This document shows positions 25,026-35,744 of a stretch of DNA of 64,000 nt, one piece after another. Both the position numbers and the translations under genes were made by a program. How positions within the stretch are numbered: the stretch's first letter is position 1; every line of letters begins with the position of its first letter. The DNA comes from Pseudomonadota bacterium (GTDB lineage: Bacteria; Pseudomonadota; Alphaproteobacteria; Rhodospirillales; Magnetospirillaceae): assembly GCA_021847015.1 (NCBI GenBank), contig JAJZVW010000001.1:1-64000 (forward strand), written 5' to 3'. A model generated the notes under the pieces. It saw only the letters and a list, made by a program, of their open reading frames with translations, had not been told where the DNA came from and did not search any database.

Positions 25026-26773
25026 AATTCTTCGCGACCAAACGTCCGGCCCCCCGCATCCACGCGGGTGAGGACCTCCAGGCCAGCGTAGCCGCCGTGC
25101 GCCTTCACGGCGTCCGCTCGCACGCCCTGGAGACCGGCCGTACCCGCCTGGTCGCGACGGCAGCCACGTTCTTCCTCGCCTTCGCGGTGGTCGGCGTCCG
25201 CATGGTCGATGTGGCGGTGCTCGACCACGCCGGTGGCAAGACCAAGTCGGCCCCGCAGGCTCGCAGCGACCAGATCGACATCGAGCGCGCCGACATCCTC
25301 GACCGCAACGGCGTGATCCTGGCGACCAGCCTCCCTACCGTTTCGCTTTACGCCAAGATCCATGAGATCGCCGATCCGCAGGAGGCCGCGGCGAAGCTGG
25401 TCTCCGTGCTTCCGGAAATGGACAAGGCCGAAGTCGTCAGCCGATTGTCGTCGGACAGGCAATTCGTCTATTTGCGGCGCAACCTGACGCCCCGGCAGCA
25501 ATACGACGTCAATGCCCTGGGAATCCCCGGGCTCTACTTCGAGAAAGGCGAACGTCGGGTCTATCCCCACGGCAACCTCGTTGCCCATATCGTCGGCATG
25601 ACCGACGTCGACAACAAAGGTATCGCAGGCATCGAGAAGCGCTTCGACTCGGCGCTGCGCACCAGCCGCCAGCCGTTGCGCATGTCGCTCGACGTGCGTC
25701 TGCAAACTGTGGTGCGCAACGAGGTTGAACAGGCGGTCGCCGAATTCTCGGCGATCGGCGGAGTCGGCATCGTGATGGATGTGAACACCGCCGAAGTGCT
25801 CGCCATGGTCAGCCTCCCCGATTTCGACCCGAACGATCCGCCGCCGTCCAGCGACACGCGCATGTTCAACCGGGCGACCAAGGGGCTCTACGAAATGGGC
25901 TCCACCTTCAAGCTCTTCAACACCGCCGCCGCCCTGGACTTCGGTTCCGCCACGATCAATTCCAGCTATGACGCCCGCGGAGCCTTCCACTTTCACGACG
26001 CGGTCATCCACGATTACCATCCCGAGAACCGCTGGCTGACGGTTCCGGAAATCCTCATCCATTCCTCGAACATCGGCGCCGCCAAGATGGCGCTGGAAAT
26101 GGGCACCCCCACGCAGCGCGCCTTCCTGACGAAGGTCGGGCTCCTCGCCCCCATCCCGATCGAGCTGCCCGAAGTGGGCGTGCCCCAAATCCCCAACCCC
26201 TGGCGCGAAATCAATACGGCGACCATCGCCTATGGCCACGGCATCAGCGTGACGCCGCTGCACCTCGTCACCGGGGTGTCCGCGCTGGTCAACGGCGGCG
26301 AGTATCGCCCCCCGACGCTGCTGGCGCGGTTGCCGGGCGAAGCGATTCCGGGTGAGCGCATAGAGAAGAAGAAGACGTCCGACGACATGCGCCAGCTGAT
26401 GCGCATGGTGGTGACCTCGGGAACCGGCGCGAAAGCCGACGTTCCGGGCTATCTGGTCGGCGGCAAGACCGGAACCGCCGAGAAATCCGTCAACGGTTCC
26501 TACAGAAAGAAAGCCGTACTGTCCTCCTTCATCGCCGCCTTCCCCGTCAACGATCCCCGTTACTGCGTCCTGGTCATGGTCGACGAACCTCAGGGCACCA
26601 AGGAGAGTCACGGGTTCATCACCGGTGGATGGGTGGCGGCACCGGCGGTCGCGCGCATCATCGCGCAGATCGCCCCGCTGGTTGGCTTGCAGCCCCAAAA
26701 GGAGCTTCCTGCGCCAGCCGCCAAAGGCATCGTGAAAGGAACCGGGAGCCGAGAAGTTGCCGCAGTCGAGTGA
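25022..26773 (+). CDS. ftsI: Division-specific transpeptidase FtsI (PBP3)
   Basis: A 583-aa class B penicillin-binding protein. It has a short cytoplasmic tail, a transmembrane segment (LVATAATFFLAFAVVGVRM), a pedestal domain (AQPRGxIxDRNG-equivalent IERADILDRNGVILATS) and a transpeptidase with SxxK (GSTFKLF), SxN (SSNIG) and KTG (GGKTGTAEK). The start is TTG at 25022, with GAGGAGG upstream, overlapping the ftsL stop. No ATG occurs before the transmembrane helix. It cross-links septal peptidoglycan together with FtsW. Confidence 0.95.
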   Translation: MKFFATKRPAPRIHAGEDLQASVAAVRLHGVRSHALETGRTRLVATAATFFLAFAVVGVRMVDVAVLDHAGGKTKSAPQARSDQIDIERADILDRNGVILATSLPTVSLYAKIHEIADPQEAAAKLVSVLPEMDKAEVVSRLSSDRQFVYLRRNLTPRQQYDVNALGIPGLYFEKGERRVYPHGNLVAHIVGMTDVDNKGIAGIEKRFDSALRTSRQPLRMSLDVRLQTVVRNEVEQAVAEFSAIGGVGIVMDVNTAEVLAMVSLPDFDPNDPPPSSDTRMFNRATKGLYEMGSTFKLFNTAAALDFGSATINSSYDARGAFHFHDAVIHDYHPENRWLTVPEILIHSSNIGAAKMALEMGTPTQRAFLTKVGLLAPIPIELPEVGVPQIPNPWREINTATIAYGHGISVTPLHLVTGVSALVNGGEYRPPTLLARLPGEAIPGERIEKKKTSDDMRQLMRMVVTSGTGAKADVPGYLVGGKTGTAEKSVNGSYRKKAVLSSFIAAFPVNDPRYCVLVMVDEPQGTKESHGFITGGWVAAPAVARIIAQIAPLVGLQPQKELPAPAAKGIVKGTGSREVAAVE

Positions 26774-26783
26774 GACCAATGGG

Positions 26784-28211
26784 ATGACGGCCCTGCCAGC
26801 CGGCCTGACCATCGCCGGCCTCACGGCGGATTCGCGCAAGGTGGCGCCGGGATTCCTGTTCGCCGCCCTTCCCGGCAGCCGGGCGGACGGCCGCACCTTC
26901 ATCGCCGACGCCCTGGCGCGCGGCGCCGTGGCCATCCTCGCTCCCGAGGGCGCCCGGATCGACGCTCCGGGCGCGCGGATCATCGCCGACCCCGATCCGC
27001 GGCGGCGCTTCGCCCTGATGGCGGCCGAATTCCATGGCCTCCAACCCGCCACCATGGCCGCCGTGACCGGTACCAACGGCAAGACCTCGACCGCCGATTT
27101 CGTGCGTCAGATTTGGGGCCGCTTGGGTCACAAGGCGGCCTCCATCGGCACGCTGGGCATCCTCGCCCCGGGCTGGGACAACGCGGGGGGATTGACCTCC
27201 CCCGACCCGGAATCCCTTCATGCCGCTCTTGCCGAACTGGCCCGGCGCGGCATCACCCACGCCTGCATGGAGGCATCCAGCCACGGCCTGTCCCAGCGGC
27301 GCCTTGATGGCGTGAGACTCAAGGCGGCCGCCTTCACCAACCTCACCCGCGACCACCTGGACTATCACCCGGACATGGCCGATTACGGCCGCGCCAAGCT
27401 GCGGCTCTTCGCCGAAGTGCTCCCGGCCGGCGGCACCGCCGTCATCAACGCCGATGCCGATTTCGGGCCCCAAGCCGTCGCGGTCGCCTCGGGGCGGGGC
27501 CAGCGGGTTTTGACGTTCGGGCGCGCGGGCTCGGACTTGCGCCTTGTCGATGCCGCTCCGCAATCCCACGGCCAGACGCTGTCCATCGACGTCATGGGCC
27601 GCAGCACCCGAGTGCGACTGCCGCTGGCCGGGACGTTCCAGGCCGCCAACGCCCTGGCCGCGCTCGGCCTCGCCATCGCCTGCGGCGCCGACCCGCAAAG
27701 GGCGGCGGTAGCCCTGGAGACGTTGGAGGGCGTTCCGGGCCGCTTGCAGAAGGTGGCCGAGACCGCCTCCGGCGCCACCGTCTACGTGGACTACGCCCAT
27801 ACCCCCGACGCCCTGGAAACGGTGCTGCGCGCCCTGCGTCCCCACGCCCAGGGGCGCCTGCTGGTGGTGTTCGGCTGCGGCGGCGACCGCGATCCCGGCA
27901 AACGGCCGCAAATGGGCGCCATCGCCCGGAATCTCGCCGACGAGGCGATCGTCACCGACGACAACCCGCGCGGCGAAGACCCCGCGATCATCCGTCGCGC
28001 CATTCTTGCCGCTTGCCCCGATGCCGCCGAGATCGGCGACCGGGCCGGCGCGATCCGCGAAGCGGTGTCGCGTCTGCGGGGCGGCGACGTCCTCGTCGTT
28101 GCCGGAAAAGGACACGAGCAGGGCCAGATCGCCGCCGGTAGGGTGACGCCCTTCGATGACGCCGAACAGGCCCGCCTCGCCGTGGCCGAAATCGACGGGG
28201 ACCGGCCATGA
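26784..28211 (+). CDS. murE: UDP-MurNAc-L-Ala-D-Glu:meso-DAP ligase MurE
   Basis: A 475-aa Mur ligase. It carries the P-loop AAVTGTNGKTSTADFV, HACMEASSHGLSQRRLDGV, AFTNLTRDHLDYH, VDYAHTPDALE and DDNPRGEDP. The DNPR motif is the signature for meso-diaminopimelate selection, so the peptidoglycan is of the DAP type. The start at 26784 lies 10 bp after the ftsI stop. The frame is open further upstream only through a TTG inside ftsI. Confidence 0.96.
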   Translation: MTALPAGLTIAGLTADSRKVAPGFLFAALPGSRADGRTFIADALARGAVAILAPEGARIDAPGARIIADPDPRRRFALMAAEFHGLQPATMAAVTGTNGKTSTADFVRQIWGRLGHKAASIGTLGILAPGWDNAGGLTSPDPESLHAALAELARRGITHACMEASSHGLSQRRLDGVRLKAAAFTNLTRDHLDYHPDMADYGRAKLRLFAEVLPAGGTAVINADADFGPQAVAVASGRGQRVLTFGRAGSDLRLVDAAPQSHGQTLSIDVMGRSTRVRLPLAGTFQAANALAALGLAIACGADPQRAAVALETLEGVPGRLQKVAETASGATVYVDYAHTPDALETVLRALRPHAQGRLLVVFGCGGDRDPGKRPQMGAIARNLADEAIVTDDNPRGEDPAIIRRAILAACPDAAEIGDRAGAIREAVSRLRGGDVLVVAGKGHEQGQIAAGRVTPFDDAEQARLAVAEIDGDRP

Positions 28212-29602
28212 CGCCCGCCTTGTGGACTGCCGAGGAAGCCCGGGCCGCCACAGGCGGCCGCCTCCAGGGCCGCACCTGGAATGCGGGCGGCGTGTCCATC
28301 GACAGCCGTTCCCTTGCCCCGGGCGACCTGTTCGTCGCCCTCGCCGGCCCGAACCACGACGGCCACGACCATGTCGCGGCGGCACTGGCGGCCGGTGCCG
28401 CCGCCGCCCTGGTCCACCGCATCCCCGCAGGGCTGCCGGCCGATGCGCCCCTGCTGGTGGTGGACGAGACCATGGCCGGATTGAATGCCTTGGGCCGCGC
28501 CGCCCGCGCCCGGTCCCCCGCGCGGATCGTCGCGGTCACGGGGTCGGTGGGCAAGACCGGCACCAAGGAAATGCTGCGCCTGGTCCTGTCCTGCCAAGGC
28601 GAGACCCACGCCACCGCCGGCAACCTCAACAACCACTGGGGTGTGCCCCTGTCGTTGAGCCGGATGCCACGGAACGCGCGCTTCGCCGTCTTCGAGCTGG
28701 GAATGAACCACCCTGGCGAGATCGCGCCGCTGACCCGCATGGTCGCGCCCCATGTCGCCATCATCACCGCCGTCGAGGCGGTCCATACCGCATTTTTCAA
28801 GGGCACCGAGGAGATCGCCGACGCCAAGGCGGAAATCTTCCAGGGTCTCGGCCCCGACGGCGTCGCGATCATACCCCGCGACAACCGCCATTTCCGCCGC
28901 CTGCTCGCCGCCGCCGGCAAAGCCGGGGTGACCACCGCGCTGAGCTTCGGCAGCCACATCGAATCCGACGCCCGCCTTCTGGATTGCGGCCTCGACTCCG
29001 ATTCCACCGCCGTCTTCGCCCTGCTGCGCGACCACCCGATCGCCTACCGCATCGGCGTGGTCGGGCTGCATTGGGCGATGAACTCGCTGGCGGTGCTGCT
29101 GGCGGCCACCGCGTTGGGGGCCGATGCCGAAGCCGCCGCCCAATCGCTGCGGAGCATGGCCCCGCCCAAGGGACGGGGCGCGCGGCGCCTGATCGCGGTC
29201 GCCGGCGGAACCGCCGAAGTGATCGACGAAAGCTACAACGCCAGCCCCGTCTCCATGCGCGCGGCCATCGCCACCCTTGCCGCGGCCAAGCCGGCAAGGG
29301 GAGCGCGGCGGATTGCCGTGCTGGGCGACATGCTGGAACTGGGGGAACGCTCGGCCGAGTTGCACGCGGCATTGGCGGAGACATTGGATGCCTGGGGTAT
29401 CGACCGGGTATTCACCGCCGGCCCCCTGATGGCGAATCTGCACGGTCGCCTGCCGCCGTCGCGGCGGGGAGACCATGCCGAGAATTCGAGCGCGCTCGCG
29501 CCGCTGGTGAAGGCGGCGGTGCGTGCGGGCGACGTGGTGATGGTGAAGGGCTCGGCGGGCAGCCGCATGGGCCGGGTGATCGAAGCTTTGGGCGAAGGAT
29601 GA
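28208..29602 (+). CDS. murF: UDP-MurNAc-tripeptide:D-Ala-D-Ala ligase MurF
   Basis: A 464-aa Mur ligase. It has the MurF-type N-terminus (SIDSRSLAPGDLFVAL), an atypical P-loop VTGSVGKTGTKEMLRLVL, the signature NLNNHWGVPLSLSRMP, FELGMNHPGEI and the C-terminal DESYNASPVSM and MVKGSAGSRMG. It adds D-Ala-D-Ala to complete the pentapeptide. It overlaps murE by 4 bp. Confidence 0.96.
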   Translation: MTPALWTAEEARAATGGRLQGRTWNAGGVSIDSRSLAPGDLFVALAGPNHDGHDHVAAALAAGAAAALVHRIPAGLPADAPLLVVDETMAGLNALGRAARARSPARIVAVTGSVGKTGTKEMLRLVLSCQGETHATAGNLNNHWGVPLSLSRMPRNARFAVFELGMNHPGEIAPLTRMVAPHVAIITAVEAVHTAFFKGTEEIADAKAEIFQGLGPDGVAIIPRDNRHFRRLLAAAGKAGVTTALSFGSHIESDARLLDCGLDSDSTAVFALLRDHPIAYRIGVVGLHWAMNSLAVLLAATALGADAEAAAQSLRSMAPPKGRGARRLIAVAGGTAEVIDESYNASPVSMRAAIATLAAAKPARGARRIAVLGDMLELGERSAELHAALAETLDAWGIDRVFTAGPLMANLHGRLPPSRRGDHAENSSALAPLVKAAVRAGDVVMVKGSAGSRMGRVIEALGEG

Positions 29603-29611
29603 CGGCGGTCG

Positions 29612-30700
29612 ATGCTCTATAACCTGCTTTATCCGCTGACGGGCGAGATTGGCATCTTCAATCTCTTCAAGTACCTGACCTTCCGCACGGGAGGGGCGGT
29701 GCTGACGGCCCTGATCGTCTCCTTCGTCATCGGGCCCGGCCTCATCCGCTGGCTGAGAAAATGGCAGAAGCAGGGACAGCCCATCCGCACCGACGGACCG
29801 GAAAGCCACCTGCTCACCAAGAAGGGCACGCCCACCATGGGTGGCTTCCTCATCCTGATCGCCCTGGCGGTCGCCACGCTGCTGTGGGCCGATCTTCGCG
29901 ACCATTACGTCTGGATCGTCCTTTTGGTGACCCTGGGTTACGGCGCCATCGGCTTTCTCGACGACTTCCTCAAGGTGTCGAAGAAGAATCCCAAGGGCCT
30001 TCCCGGCAAGCTCAAACTGGCCGCGCAGGTGGGCATCGCCGCCATCGCCTCGGCCTGGGTCTACGCCATCCAGCCGGAGCCGCTCGCCGGCGCCCTGGCG
30101 GTGCCGTTCCTCAAGCATGTCCTGATCCAGCTCGGCTGGTTCTTCGTCCCCTTCGCGATCTTCGTCGTCGTCGGCGCGTCGAACGCGGTCAACCTCACCG
30201 ACGGGCTCGACGGGCTCGCCATCGTCCCGGTGATGATCGCCGCCGGTGTTTTCAGCGCCATCGCCTATCTGGTCGGCCACGCGGTGTTCGCCAACTACCT
30301 GCAAATCCACTACGTGCCCGGCTCGGGCGAACTGGCGGTGTTCTGCGGGGCGCTGGTCGGTGCGGGCCTGGGCTTCCTGTGGTTCAACGCGCCCCCGGCC
30401 ATGGTGTTCATGGGCGATACCGGCAGTCTCAGCATGGGCGGCGCGCTGGGCGCCATCTCGGTGGTGACCAAGCACGAGCTGGTCCTGGCCATCGTCGGCG
30501 GCCTGTTCGTCCTGGAAACCGTCTCGGTGATCGTGCAGGTCGCCTCGTTCAAGATGACCGGCAAGCGGGTTTTCCGCATGGCCCCGCTGCATCACCACTT
30601 CGAAAAGAAGGGCTGGGCGGAGCCCACCGTGGTCATCCGCTTCTGGATCATCGCCAGCGTGCTCGGGCTGGTCGGCCTCTCCACCCTCAAGTTGCGGTGA
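29612..30700 (+). CDS. mraY: Phospho-MurNAc-pentapeptide transferase MraY
   Basis: A 362-aa integral membrane enzyme with about ten transmembrane helices. Motifs are [13 protein letters not shown], the catalytic [32 protein letters not shown] and [14 protein letters not shown], and [14 protein letters not shown] near the end. It makes lipid I on the cytoplasmic face. It starts 9 bp after murF. Confidence 0.97.
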   Translation: MLYNLLYPLTGEIGIFNLFKYLTFRTGGAVLTALIVSFVIGPGLIRWLRKWQKQGQPIRTDGPESHLLTKKGTPTMGGFLILIALAVATLLWADLRDHYVWIVLLVTLGYGAIGFLDDFLKVSKKNPKGLPGKLKLAAQVGIAAIASAWVYAIQPEPLAGALAVPFLKHVLIQLGWFFVPFAIFVVVGASNAVNLTDGLDGLAIVPVMIAAGVFSAIAYLVGHAVFANYLQIHYVPGSGELAVFCGALVGAGLGFLWFNAPPAMVFMGDTGSLSMGGALGAISVVTKHELVLAIVGGLFVLETVSVIVQVASFKMTGKRVFRMAPLHHHFEKKGWAEPTVVIRFWIIASVLGLVGLSTLKLR

Positions 30701-30707
30701 GCCGGCC

Positions 30708-32084
30708 ATGATCCCAACCCCGTTCCTCGCAGGCAAGATCGTGGCGGTGATGGGTCTCGGCAAATCCGGGACCGCCACGGCGGCGGCGCTGCGCGCCAGC
30801 GGCGCGACGGTGTGGGCGTGGGACGACAACGCCGCGGCACGCGAGACGGCCATCGCGGCGGGAGTGCCCATCGTCGATCTGCACGCCGCCGACATGGCGG
30901 CCCTGGCGCTGCTGGTGTGGAGCCCCGGCATCGCCCACACCCATCCCCGACCCCATCCCATCGCCGACAAGGCTCGCGCCGCCGGCATCCCGCTGGTGTG
31001 CGACGTAGACCTGCTGGCGCGGGCCAAACCCGACGCCCGGTTCCTGGCGGTGACGGGCACCAACGGCAAATCGACCACCACCACCCTGCTGGCCCATGTC
31101 CTCGCCGGCGCCGGGCGCGGGGTCGCGGCCGGCGGCAACCTGGGCACCGCCGCCCTCGCCATGCCCGATCTCGGGGCCGAGGGCCGGTATGTGCTGGAAC
31201 TCAGCTCCTACCAGCTCGAACTGGTGCCCTCGCTGCGGCTGGCGGCCGGGGTGCTGCTCAACATCACGCCCGACCATCTGGGCCGCCACGGCGGCATGGA
31301 CGGCTACATCGCCGCCAAGCGCATCCTGTTCGACCGGCTGGCCAAGGACGGCACGGCGGTCATCGGCGTCGATGACGAGCCGTGCGCCGCCATGGCCGAC
31401 GAGCTGGAATGCCGTGGCCTCCGGGTGGTGCGCCTGTCGGCCGCACGCCGCCTGGGCTCGGGCGTCAGCGCCCCCGACGGCGTGCTGCTGGACAACGGCA
31501 TTCCCGTTTGCAACCTCAAGTCCATCGCGCGCCTGCCCGGCCGGCACAACTGGCAGAACGCCTGCGCCGCCTACGCCATGGCGCGCGCCGACGGCGCATC
31601 GCCCGAGGCGATCGCGGCCGCGCTGTCGACCTACCCCGGCCTCGCCCACCGCCAGGAACTGGTGGCGGTGATCGACGGGGTCGCCTACGTCAACGATTCG
31701 AAGGCGACCAACGCCGACGCCGCCGAAAAGGCGCTGGTCTGCTACGACCGCATCTACTGGATCATCGGCGGCCAGATGAAGGAAGGCGGGATAGCTTCCC
31801 TGGCCCCCCTCTTCCCCCGCATCGCCCACGCCTTCCTTATCGGCGAAGCCGGCAAGCCGTTCGCGGCCGCGCTCGGCCGCCAAGTCCCCCACACCACCTG
31901 CGGCACCCTCGACGTCGCCGTGGCGAAGGCGCACGCGATGGCGACCGCCGACCGGGCGGAAGGCGCGGTGGTGCTGCTGTCGCCGGCCTGCGCGTCGTGG
32001 GACCAGTTCAAGAGCTTCGAGCATCGCGGCGAGACGTTCCGGCAGCTTGTCGCCGCGCTCCCCGGCGAGCGGAGGGCGGCATGA
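30708..32084 (+). CDS. murD: UDP-MurNAc-L-Ala:D-Glu ligase MurD
   Basis: A 458-aa Mur ligase. The N-terminal domain begins VAVMGLGKSGTATAAAL. The P-loop is VTGTNGKSTTTTLLAHVL. It also has VLELSSYQLELV, LNITPDHLGRHGGMDGY, YVNDSKATNADAAEKAL and the C-terminal VVLLSPACASWDQFKSFEHRG. It adds D-glutamate. The TGA overlaps the ftsW ATG. Confidence 0.97.
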   Translation: MIPTPFLAGKIVAVMGLGKSGTATAAALRASGATVWAWDDNAAARETAIAAGVPIVDLHAADMAALALLVWSPGIAHTHPRPHPIADKARAAGIPLVCDVDLLARAKPDARFLAVTGTNGKSTTTTLLAHVLAGAGRGVAAGGNLGTAALAMPDLGAEGRYVLELSSYQLELVPSLRLAAGVLLNITPDHLGRHGGMDGYIAAKRILFDRLAKDGTAVIGVDDEPCAAMADELECRGLRVVRLSAARRLGSGVSAPDGVLLDNGIPVCNLKSIARLPGRHNWQNACAAYAMARADGASPEAIAAALSTYPGLAHRQELVAVIDGVAYVNDSKATNADAAEKALVCYDRIYWIIGGQMKEGGIASLAPLFPRIAHAFLIGEAGKPFAAALGRQVPHTTCGTLDVAVAKAHAMATADRAEGAVVLLSPACASWDQFKSFEHRGETFRQLVAALPGERRAA

Positions 32085-33205
32085 GCTTCGGGCGGACCGA
32101 CACCTCGACCCTGGGACGCTGGTGGTGGACGGTGGACCGCTGGTCCATCGCCGCCCTGCTGATCCTGATCGGTGTCGGCGTCCTCTTGACCATGGCGGCG
32201 AGCCCGGCCGTGGCCGAACGCATCGGCGCCGAACCCTTCCACTTCGTCCGCCGGCAATTCGCCTTCCTGCTGCCGTCGGTGGTGCTGATGCTGGGCGTGT
32301 CGGTCCTGCCGCCGCGCCAGGTACGGCGCCTGGCGGTTCTCGGCTTCCTGATGGCGGTGGTGCTGATGGCGGCGGTGCTGGGACTGGGCGCCGAGGTCAA
32401 GGGCGCCACCCGTTGGCTGACGTTCGGCGGCCTGACCATTCAGCCGTCCGAGTTCGTCAAGCCGACCTTCGCCGTCTCGGCGGCCTGGATGTTCGCCGAA
32501 TGCCGGCTCAACCCGGGCTTCCCCGGCAAGATCATCGCCACCGGCATGTATGTGGTGGTGGCGGCGCTGCTGCTGGCGGAGCCGGACGTCGGCCAGACCC
32601 TGGTGGTGTCGTCCATCTGGGCGGCCGAGTTCTTCATCGCCGGCCTGCCGATGATCCTGGTGGGCGGATTGGTGCTGCTGGGAATGGGTGGCGGCGTCGC
32701 AGCCTATTTCGTCTTTCCTCACGTGCAAAGCCGGGTCGCCCGCTTCCTCGACCCCCAGGCGGGAGACGCCTACCAGGTGATGACCGCGCTGAACGCCTTC
32801 CGCCACGGCGGACTGTTCGGGACCGGCCCGGGCGAAGGGCGGGTCAAGCTGGTGCTTCCCGACGCCCATACCGACTTCATCCTGGCGGTGGCCGGCGAGG
32901 AATTCGGTGTGATCCTGTGTCTGGCGGTGGTCGCCCTGTTCGCCTTCGTCGTCCTGCGCGGCCTGTCGCGCCTGATGCGCGACGACAACCTTTTCATCGT
33001 CCTGGCCGGCGGCGGCCTGTTCGTGCAGTTCGGGCTGCAAGCGCTGATCAACATGGCCTCGACGCTGCGCCTGATGCCGACCAAAGGCATGACCCTGCCG
33101 TTCATTTCCTACGGCGGTTCGTCGATGCTGGCGCTGGCGCTCGGCATGGGCATGGCCCTGTCGCTGACCCGCACCCGCTACGGCGGCGAGGAGGCGGAGC
33201 GATGA
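32081..33205 (+). CDS. ftsW: Lipid II polymerase FtsW
   Basis: A 374-aa SEDS-family membrane protein with ten predicted transmembrane segments. Visible signatures are [35 protein letters not shown], the catalytic-loop region [33 protein letters not shown] (split across two segments) and [20 protein letters not shown]. It polymerises septal glycan with FtsI. It overlaps murD and murG by 4 bp each. Confidence 0.97.
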   Translation: MSFGRTDTSTLGRWWWTVDRWSIAALLILIGVGVLLTMAASPAVAERIGAEPFHFVRRQFAFLLPSVVLMLGVSVLPPRQVRRLAVLGFLMAVVLMAAVLGLGAEVKGATRWLTFGGLTIQPSEFVKPTFAVSAAWMFAECRLNPGFPGKIIATGMYVVVAALLLAEPDVGQTLVVSSIWAAEFFIAGLPMILVGGLVLLGMGGGVAAYFVFPHVQSRVARFLDPQAGDAYQVMTALNAFRHGGLFGTGPGEGRVKLVLPDAHTDFILAVAGEEFGVILCLAVVALFAFVVLRGLSRLMRDDNLFIVLAGGGLFVQFGLQALINMASTLRLMPTKGMTLPFISYGGSSMLALALGMGMALSLTRTRYGGEEAER

Positions 33206-34320
33206 GCGGCGCCCCCTTGGTCGTCCTCACCGCCGGCGGCACCGGCGGCCACGTCTTCCCCGCCGAAGCGCTGGCCAGCGCCCTGCTGGCGCGCGGGCAC
33301 CGGCTGGCCCTAGTCACCGACGCCCGCGGCAAAGCCTACGGCGGCACCCTGGGCAGCCTCGACACCCATCGTATCGCCGCGGGCGGGCTTGCCGGACGCG
33401 GCCCGCTGGCCAAACTGCGGGCCGTCGGCGAACTGGCCCTGGGCGCGATCCAGGCACGCCGGCTGCTTGCCCGCCTGAGGCCCGCGGCGGTGGTCGGTTT
33501 CGGCGGCTACGCATCGGTGCCGGCCATGGCGGCCGCGACATGGCTGGGCATTCCCACGCTCCTCCACGAGCAGAACGCCGTCCTCGGCCGGGCCAACCGC
33601 CTGCTGGCCGGCAGGGTTCGGCGGGTCGCCACCTCCTTTGCCCAGGTCGAGCACGTGGACCCGCTGCTGGCGACCAAGGTCGTCCGCACCGGCATGCCGG
33701 TGCGGACGGCCGTCGCCGCCTTGCGCGACGCTCCCGCCCCCATTCTCGATCCGGCCGGGCCGATCCGCATCCTGGTTCTCGGCGGCAGCCAGGGCGCGCG
33801 GGTGCTGTCGGAGATCGTGCCGCCGGCCCTGGCCAAGCTGCCCGAGGCCCTGCGCAGCCGGCTGTCGGTGAGCCAGCAATGCCGGGCCGAGGATATCGAC
33901 ATGGCGCGCCGCGCCTACGCGGAGAACGGTATCGACGCCACGCTGGACCGGTTCTTCCACGACGCGCCCGAGCGCATGGCCGCCGCCCACCTGGTGATCG
34001 CCCGCTCCGGCGCCTCGACGGTGGCGGAACTCACCACCTTGGGCCGGCCCGCCATCCTTGTGCCCTACCCCCATGCCATCGACGACCATCAGACCGCCAA
34101 CGCCCGCGCCGTCGACTCGGCCGGTGCGGCGTGGCTGATGCCGCAGACCGAGTTCACCGCGGACGCTCTGGCCGAGCGGCTGCACGCCCTTTTCACCCAG
34201 CCCGGCACGCTGGCGCGCGCGGCGGAGTGCGCCCGTGCCGCCGGAAGCCCGGACGCCGCCGAGCGTCTCGCCGATCTGGTCGCCACCCTGCCACGTTCAT
34301 CCCGGGAGTTCGCGTCATGA
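33202..34320 (+). CDS. murG: Lipid II synthase MurG (GlcNAc transferase)
   Basis: A 372-aa GT-B glycosyltransferase. It starts with the acceptor loop [16 protein letters not shown]. It also shows [45 protein letters not shown] and [22 protein letters not shown]. It converts lipid I to lipid II at the inner face of the membrane. The ATG overlaps the ftsW stop. Confidence 0.97.
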   Translation: MSGAPLVVLTAGGTGGHVFPAEALASALLARGHRLALVTDARGKAYGGTLGSLDTHRIAAGGLAGRGPLAKLRAVGELALGAIQARRLLARLRPAAVVGFGGYASVPAMAAATWLGIPTLLHEQNAVLGRANRLLAGRVRRVATSFAQVEHVDPLLATKVVRTGMPVRTAVAALRDAPAPILDPAGPIRILVLGGSQGARVLSEIVPPALAKLPEALRSRLSVSQQCRAEDIDMARRAYAENGIDATLDRFFHDAPERMAAAHLVIARSGASTVAELTTLGRPAILVPYPHAIDDHQTANARAVDSAGAAWLMPQTEFTADALAERLHALFTQPGTLARAAECARAAGSPDAAERLADLVATLPRSSREFAS

Positions 34321-35744
34321 GGACGATGCCGCTCAGCATCGGCACCATCCATTTTGTCGGCATCGGCGGCATCGGCATGTCGGGCATCGCCGAGATCCTC
34401 CATAATCTCGGCTATTCCGTGCAGGGATCGGACATCGCCGACAATTACAACGTCGAACGCCTGCGCAAAAAAGGGATCGCCATACACGTCGGCCATGCCG
34501 CCGAGAACCTGGGCGATGCCCGGGTGGTGGTGGTGTCCTCGGCCGTGCGTGCCGACAATCCCGAACTGGTGGCCGCCCGCGCGCGCCTGGTTCCCGTGGT
34601 GCGCCGGGCCGAAATGCTGGCCGAGCTGATGCGTCTGAAATACGCCATCGCCATCGGCGGCACCCACGGCAAGACCACCACCACCTCGATGATCGCCACC
34701 CTGCTGGAAGCGGCGGCCCTGGACCCGACGGTCATCAACGGCGGCATCATCAACGCCTACGGCACCAACGCCCGCCTGGGCGCCAGCGACTGGATGGTGG
34801 TCGAGGCCGACGAATCGGACGGGAGCTTCACGAAGCTGCCGTCGAGCGTGGTGGTGGTGACCAACATCGACCCCGAGCACATGGATTACTACGGGACCTT
34901 CGACCGGCTGCGGGACGCCTTCCGCACCTTCGTCGAGAACATCCCGTTCTACGGCTTCGCCTGCCTGTGCATCGACCACCCCGAGGTGCAGGCCCTGATC
35001 CCCAAGGTGCTCGACCGCAAGATCGTCACCTACGGCTTCAGCCCCCAGGCCCTGGTCCGCGCCGTCAACCTGCGGACGGGGCCGGACGGCGCCGGTTTCG
35101 ACGTGGTCGTCACCGACCGCATCACCGGCGAGCAGCGCACCATCCAGGACATGCGCCTGCCCATGTTCGGCGAGCATAACGTTCAGAACTCGCTGGCGGC
35201 GGTGGCGGTGGCCGGCGAACTGGGGCTGCCCGACGACGTCCTGCGCGCCGCGCTGGCCAATTTCGCCGGCGTGAAGCGGCGCTTCACCAAAACCGGCGAA
35301 TGCCGGGGCGTGGCGGTGATCGACGATTACGGCCACCATCCGGTGGAGATCGCGGCGGTTCTGCGGGCGGCGCGCACCGCCGGCTCGGGCAACGTGGTGG
35401 CGGTGGTGCAGCCGCACCGCTACTCGCGCCTCTCCAACCTGTTCGATCAGTTCTGCACCTGCTTCAACGACGCCGATACCGTGGTCGTCGCCGACGTCTA
35501 CCCGGCCGGCGAGGCTGCGATCGAGGGCGTGGACAAGGACGCCCTGGTGCGCGGGCTCCAGGAGCACGGCCACCGCAACGTGATGGCCCTGCCCGACCCC
35601 AAGGCGCTGGCGCCGATGGTCAACGACATCACGCGCCCCGGCGATCTGGTCGTGTGCCTGGGCGCCGGCAATATCACCGCCTGGGCCCATGCCTTGCCGC
35701 TCGAACTGGAGGCCCTGCCGCCCCGAAAGGAGGCCGGCGAATGA
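34317..35744 (+). CDS. murC: UDP-MurNAc:L-Ala ligase MurC
   Basis: A 475-aa Mur ligase. The N-terminal Rossmann domain is [17 protein letters not shown]. The P-loop is [19 protein letters not shown], followed by [45 protein letters not shown] and [16 protein letters not shown]. It commits UDP-MurNAc to peptide synthesis. The start [13 protein letters not shown] at 34317 overlaps the murG stop. Confidence 0.97.
   Translation: MRTMPLSIGTIHFVGIGGIGMSGIAEILHNLGYSVQGSDIADNYNVERLRKKGIAIHVGHAAENLGDARVVVVSSAVRADNPELVAARARLVPVVRRAEMLAELMRLKYAIAIGGTHGKTTTTSMIATLLEAAALDPTVINGGIINAYGTNARLGASDWMVVEADESDGSFTKLPSSVVVVTNIDPEHMDYYGTFDRLRDAFRTFVENIPFYGFACLCIDHPEVQALIPKVLDRKIVTYGFSPQALVRAVNLRTGPDGAGFDVVVTDRITGEQRTIQDMRLPMFGEHNVQNSLAAVAVAGELGLPDDVLRAALANFAGVKRRFTKTGECRGVAVIDDYGHHPVEIAAVLRAARTAGSGNVVAVVQPHRYSRLSNLFDQFCTCFNDADTVVVADVYPAGEAAIEGVDKDALVRGLQEHGHRNVMALPDPKALAPMVNDITRPGDLVVCLGAGNITAWAHALPLELEALPPRKEAGE

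Noticed and set aside
27791-31162. An open frame of over 1100 codons on the minus strand opposite murE-murF-mraY-murD
   Set aside because: It lies opposite four well-defined genes in high-GC DNA, where antisense frames stay open by codon bias. The composition (Gly/His/Asp/Gln-rich low complexity) resembles no protein and there is no ribosome-binding site.
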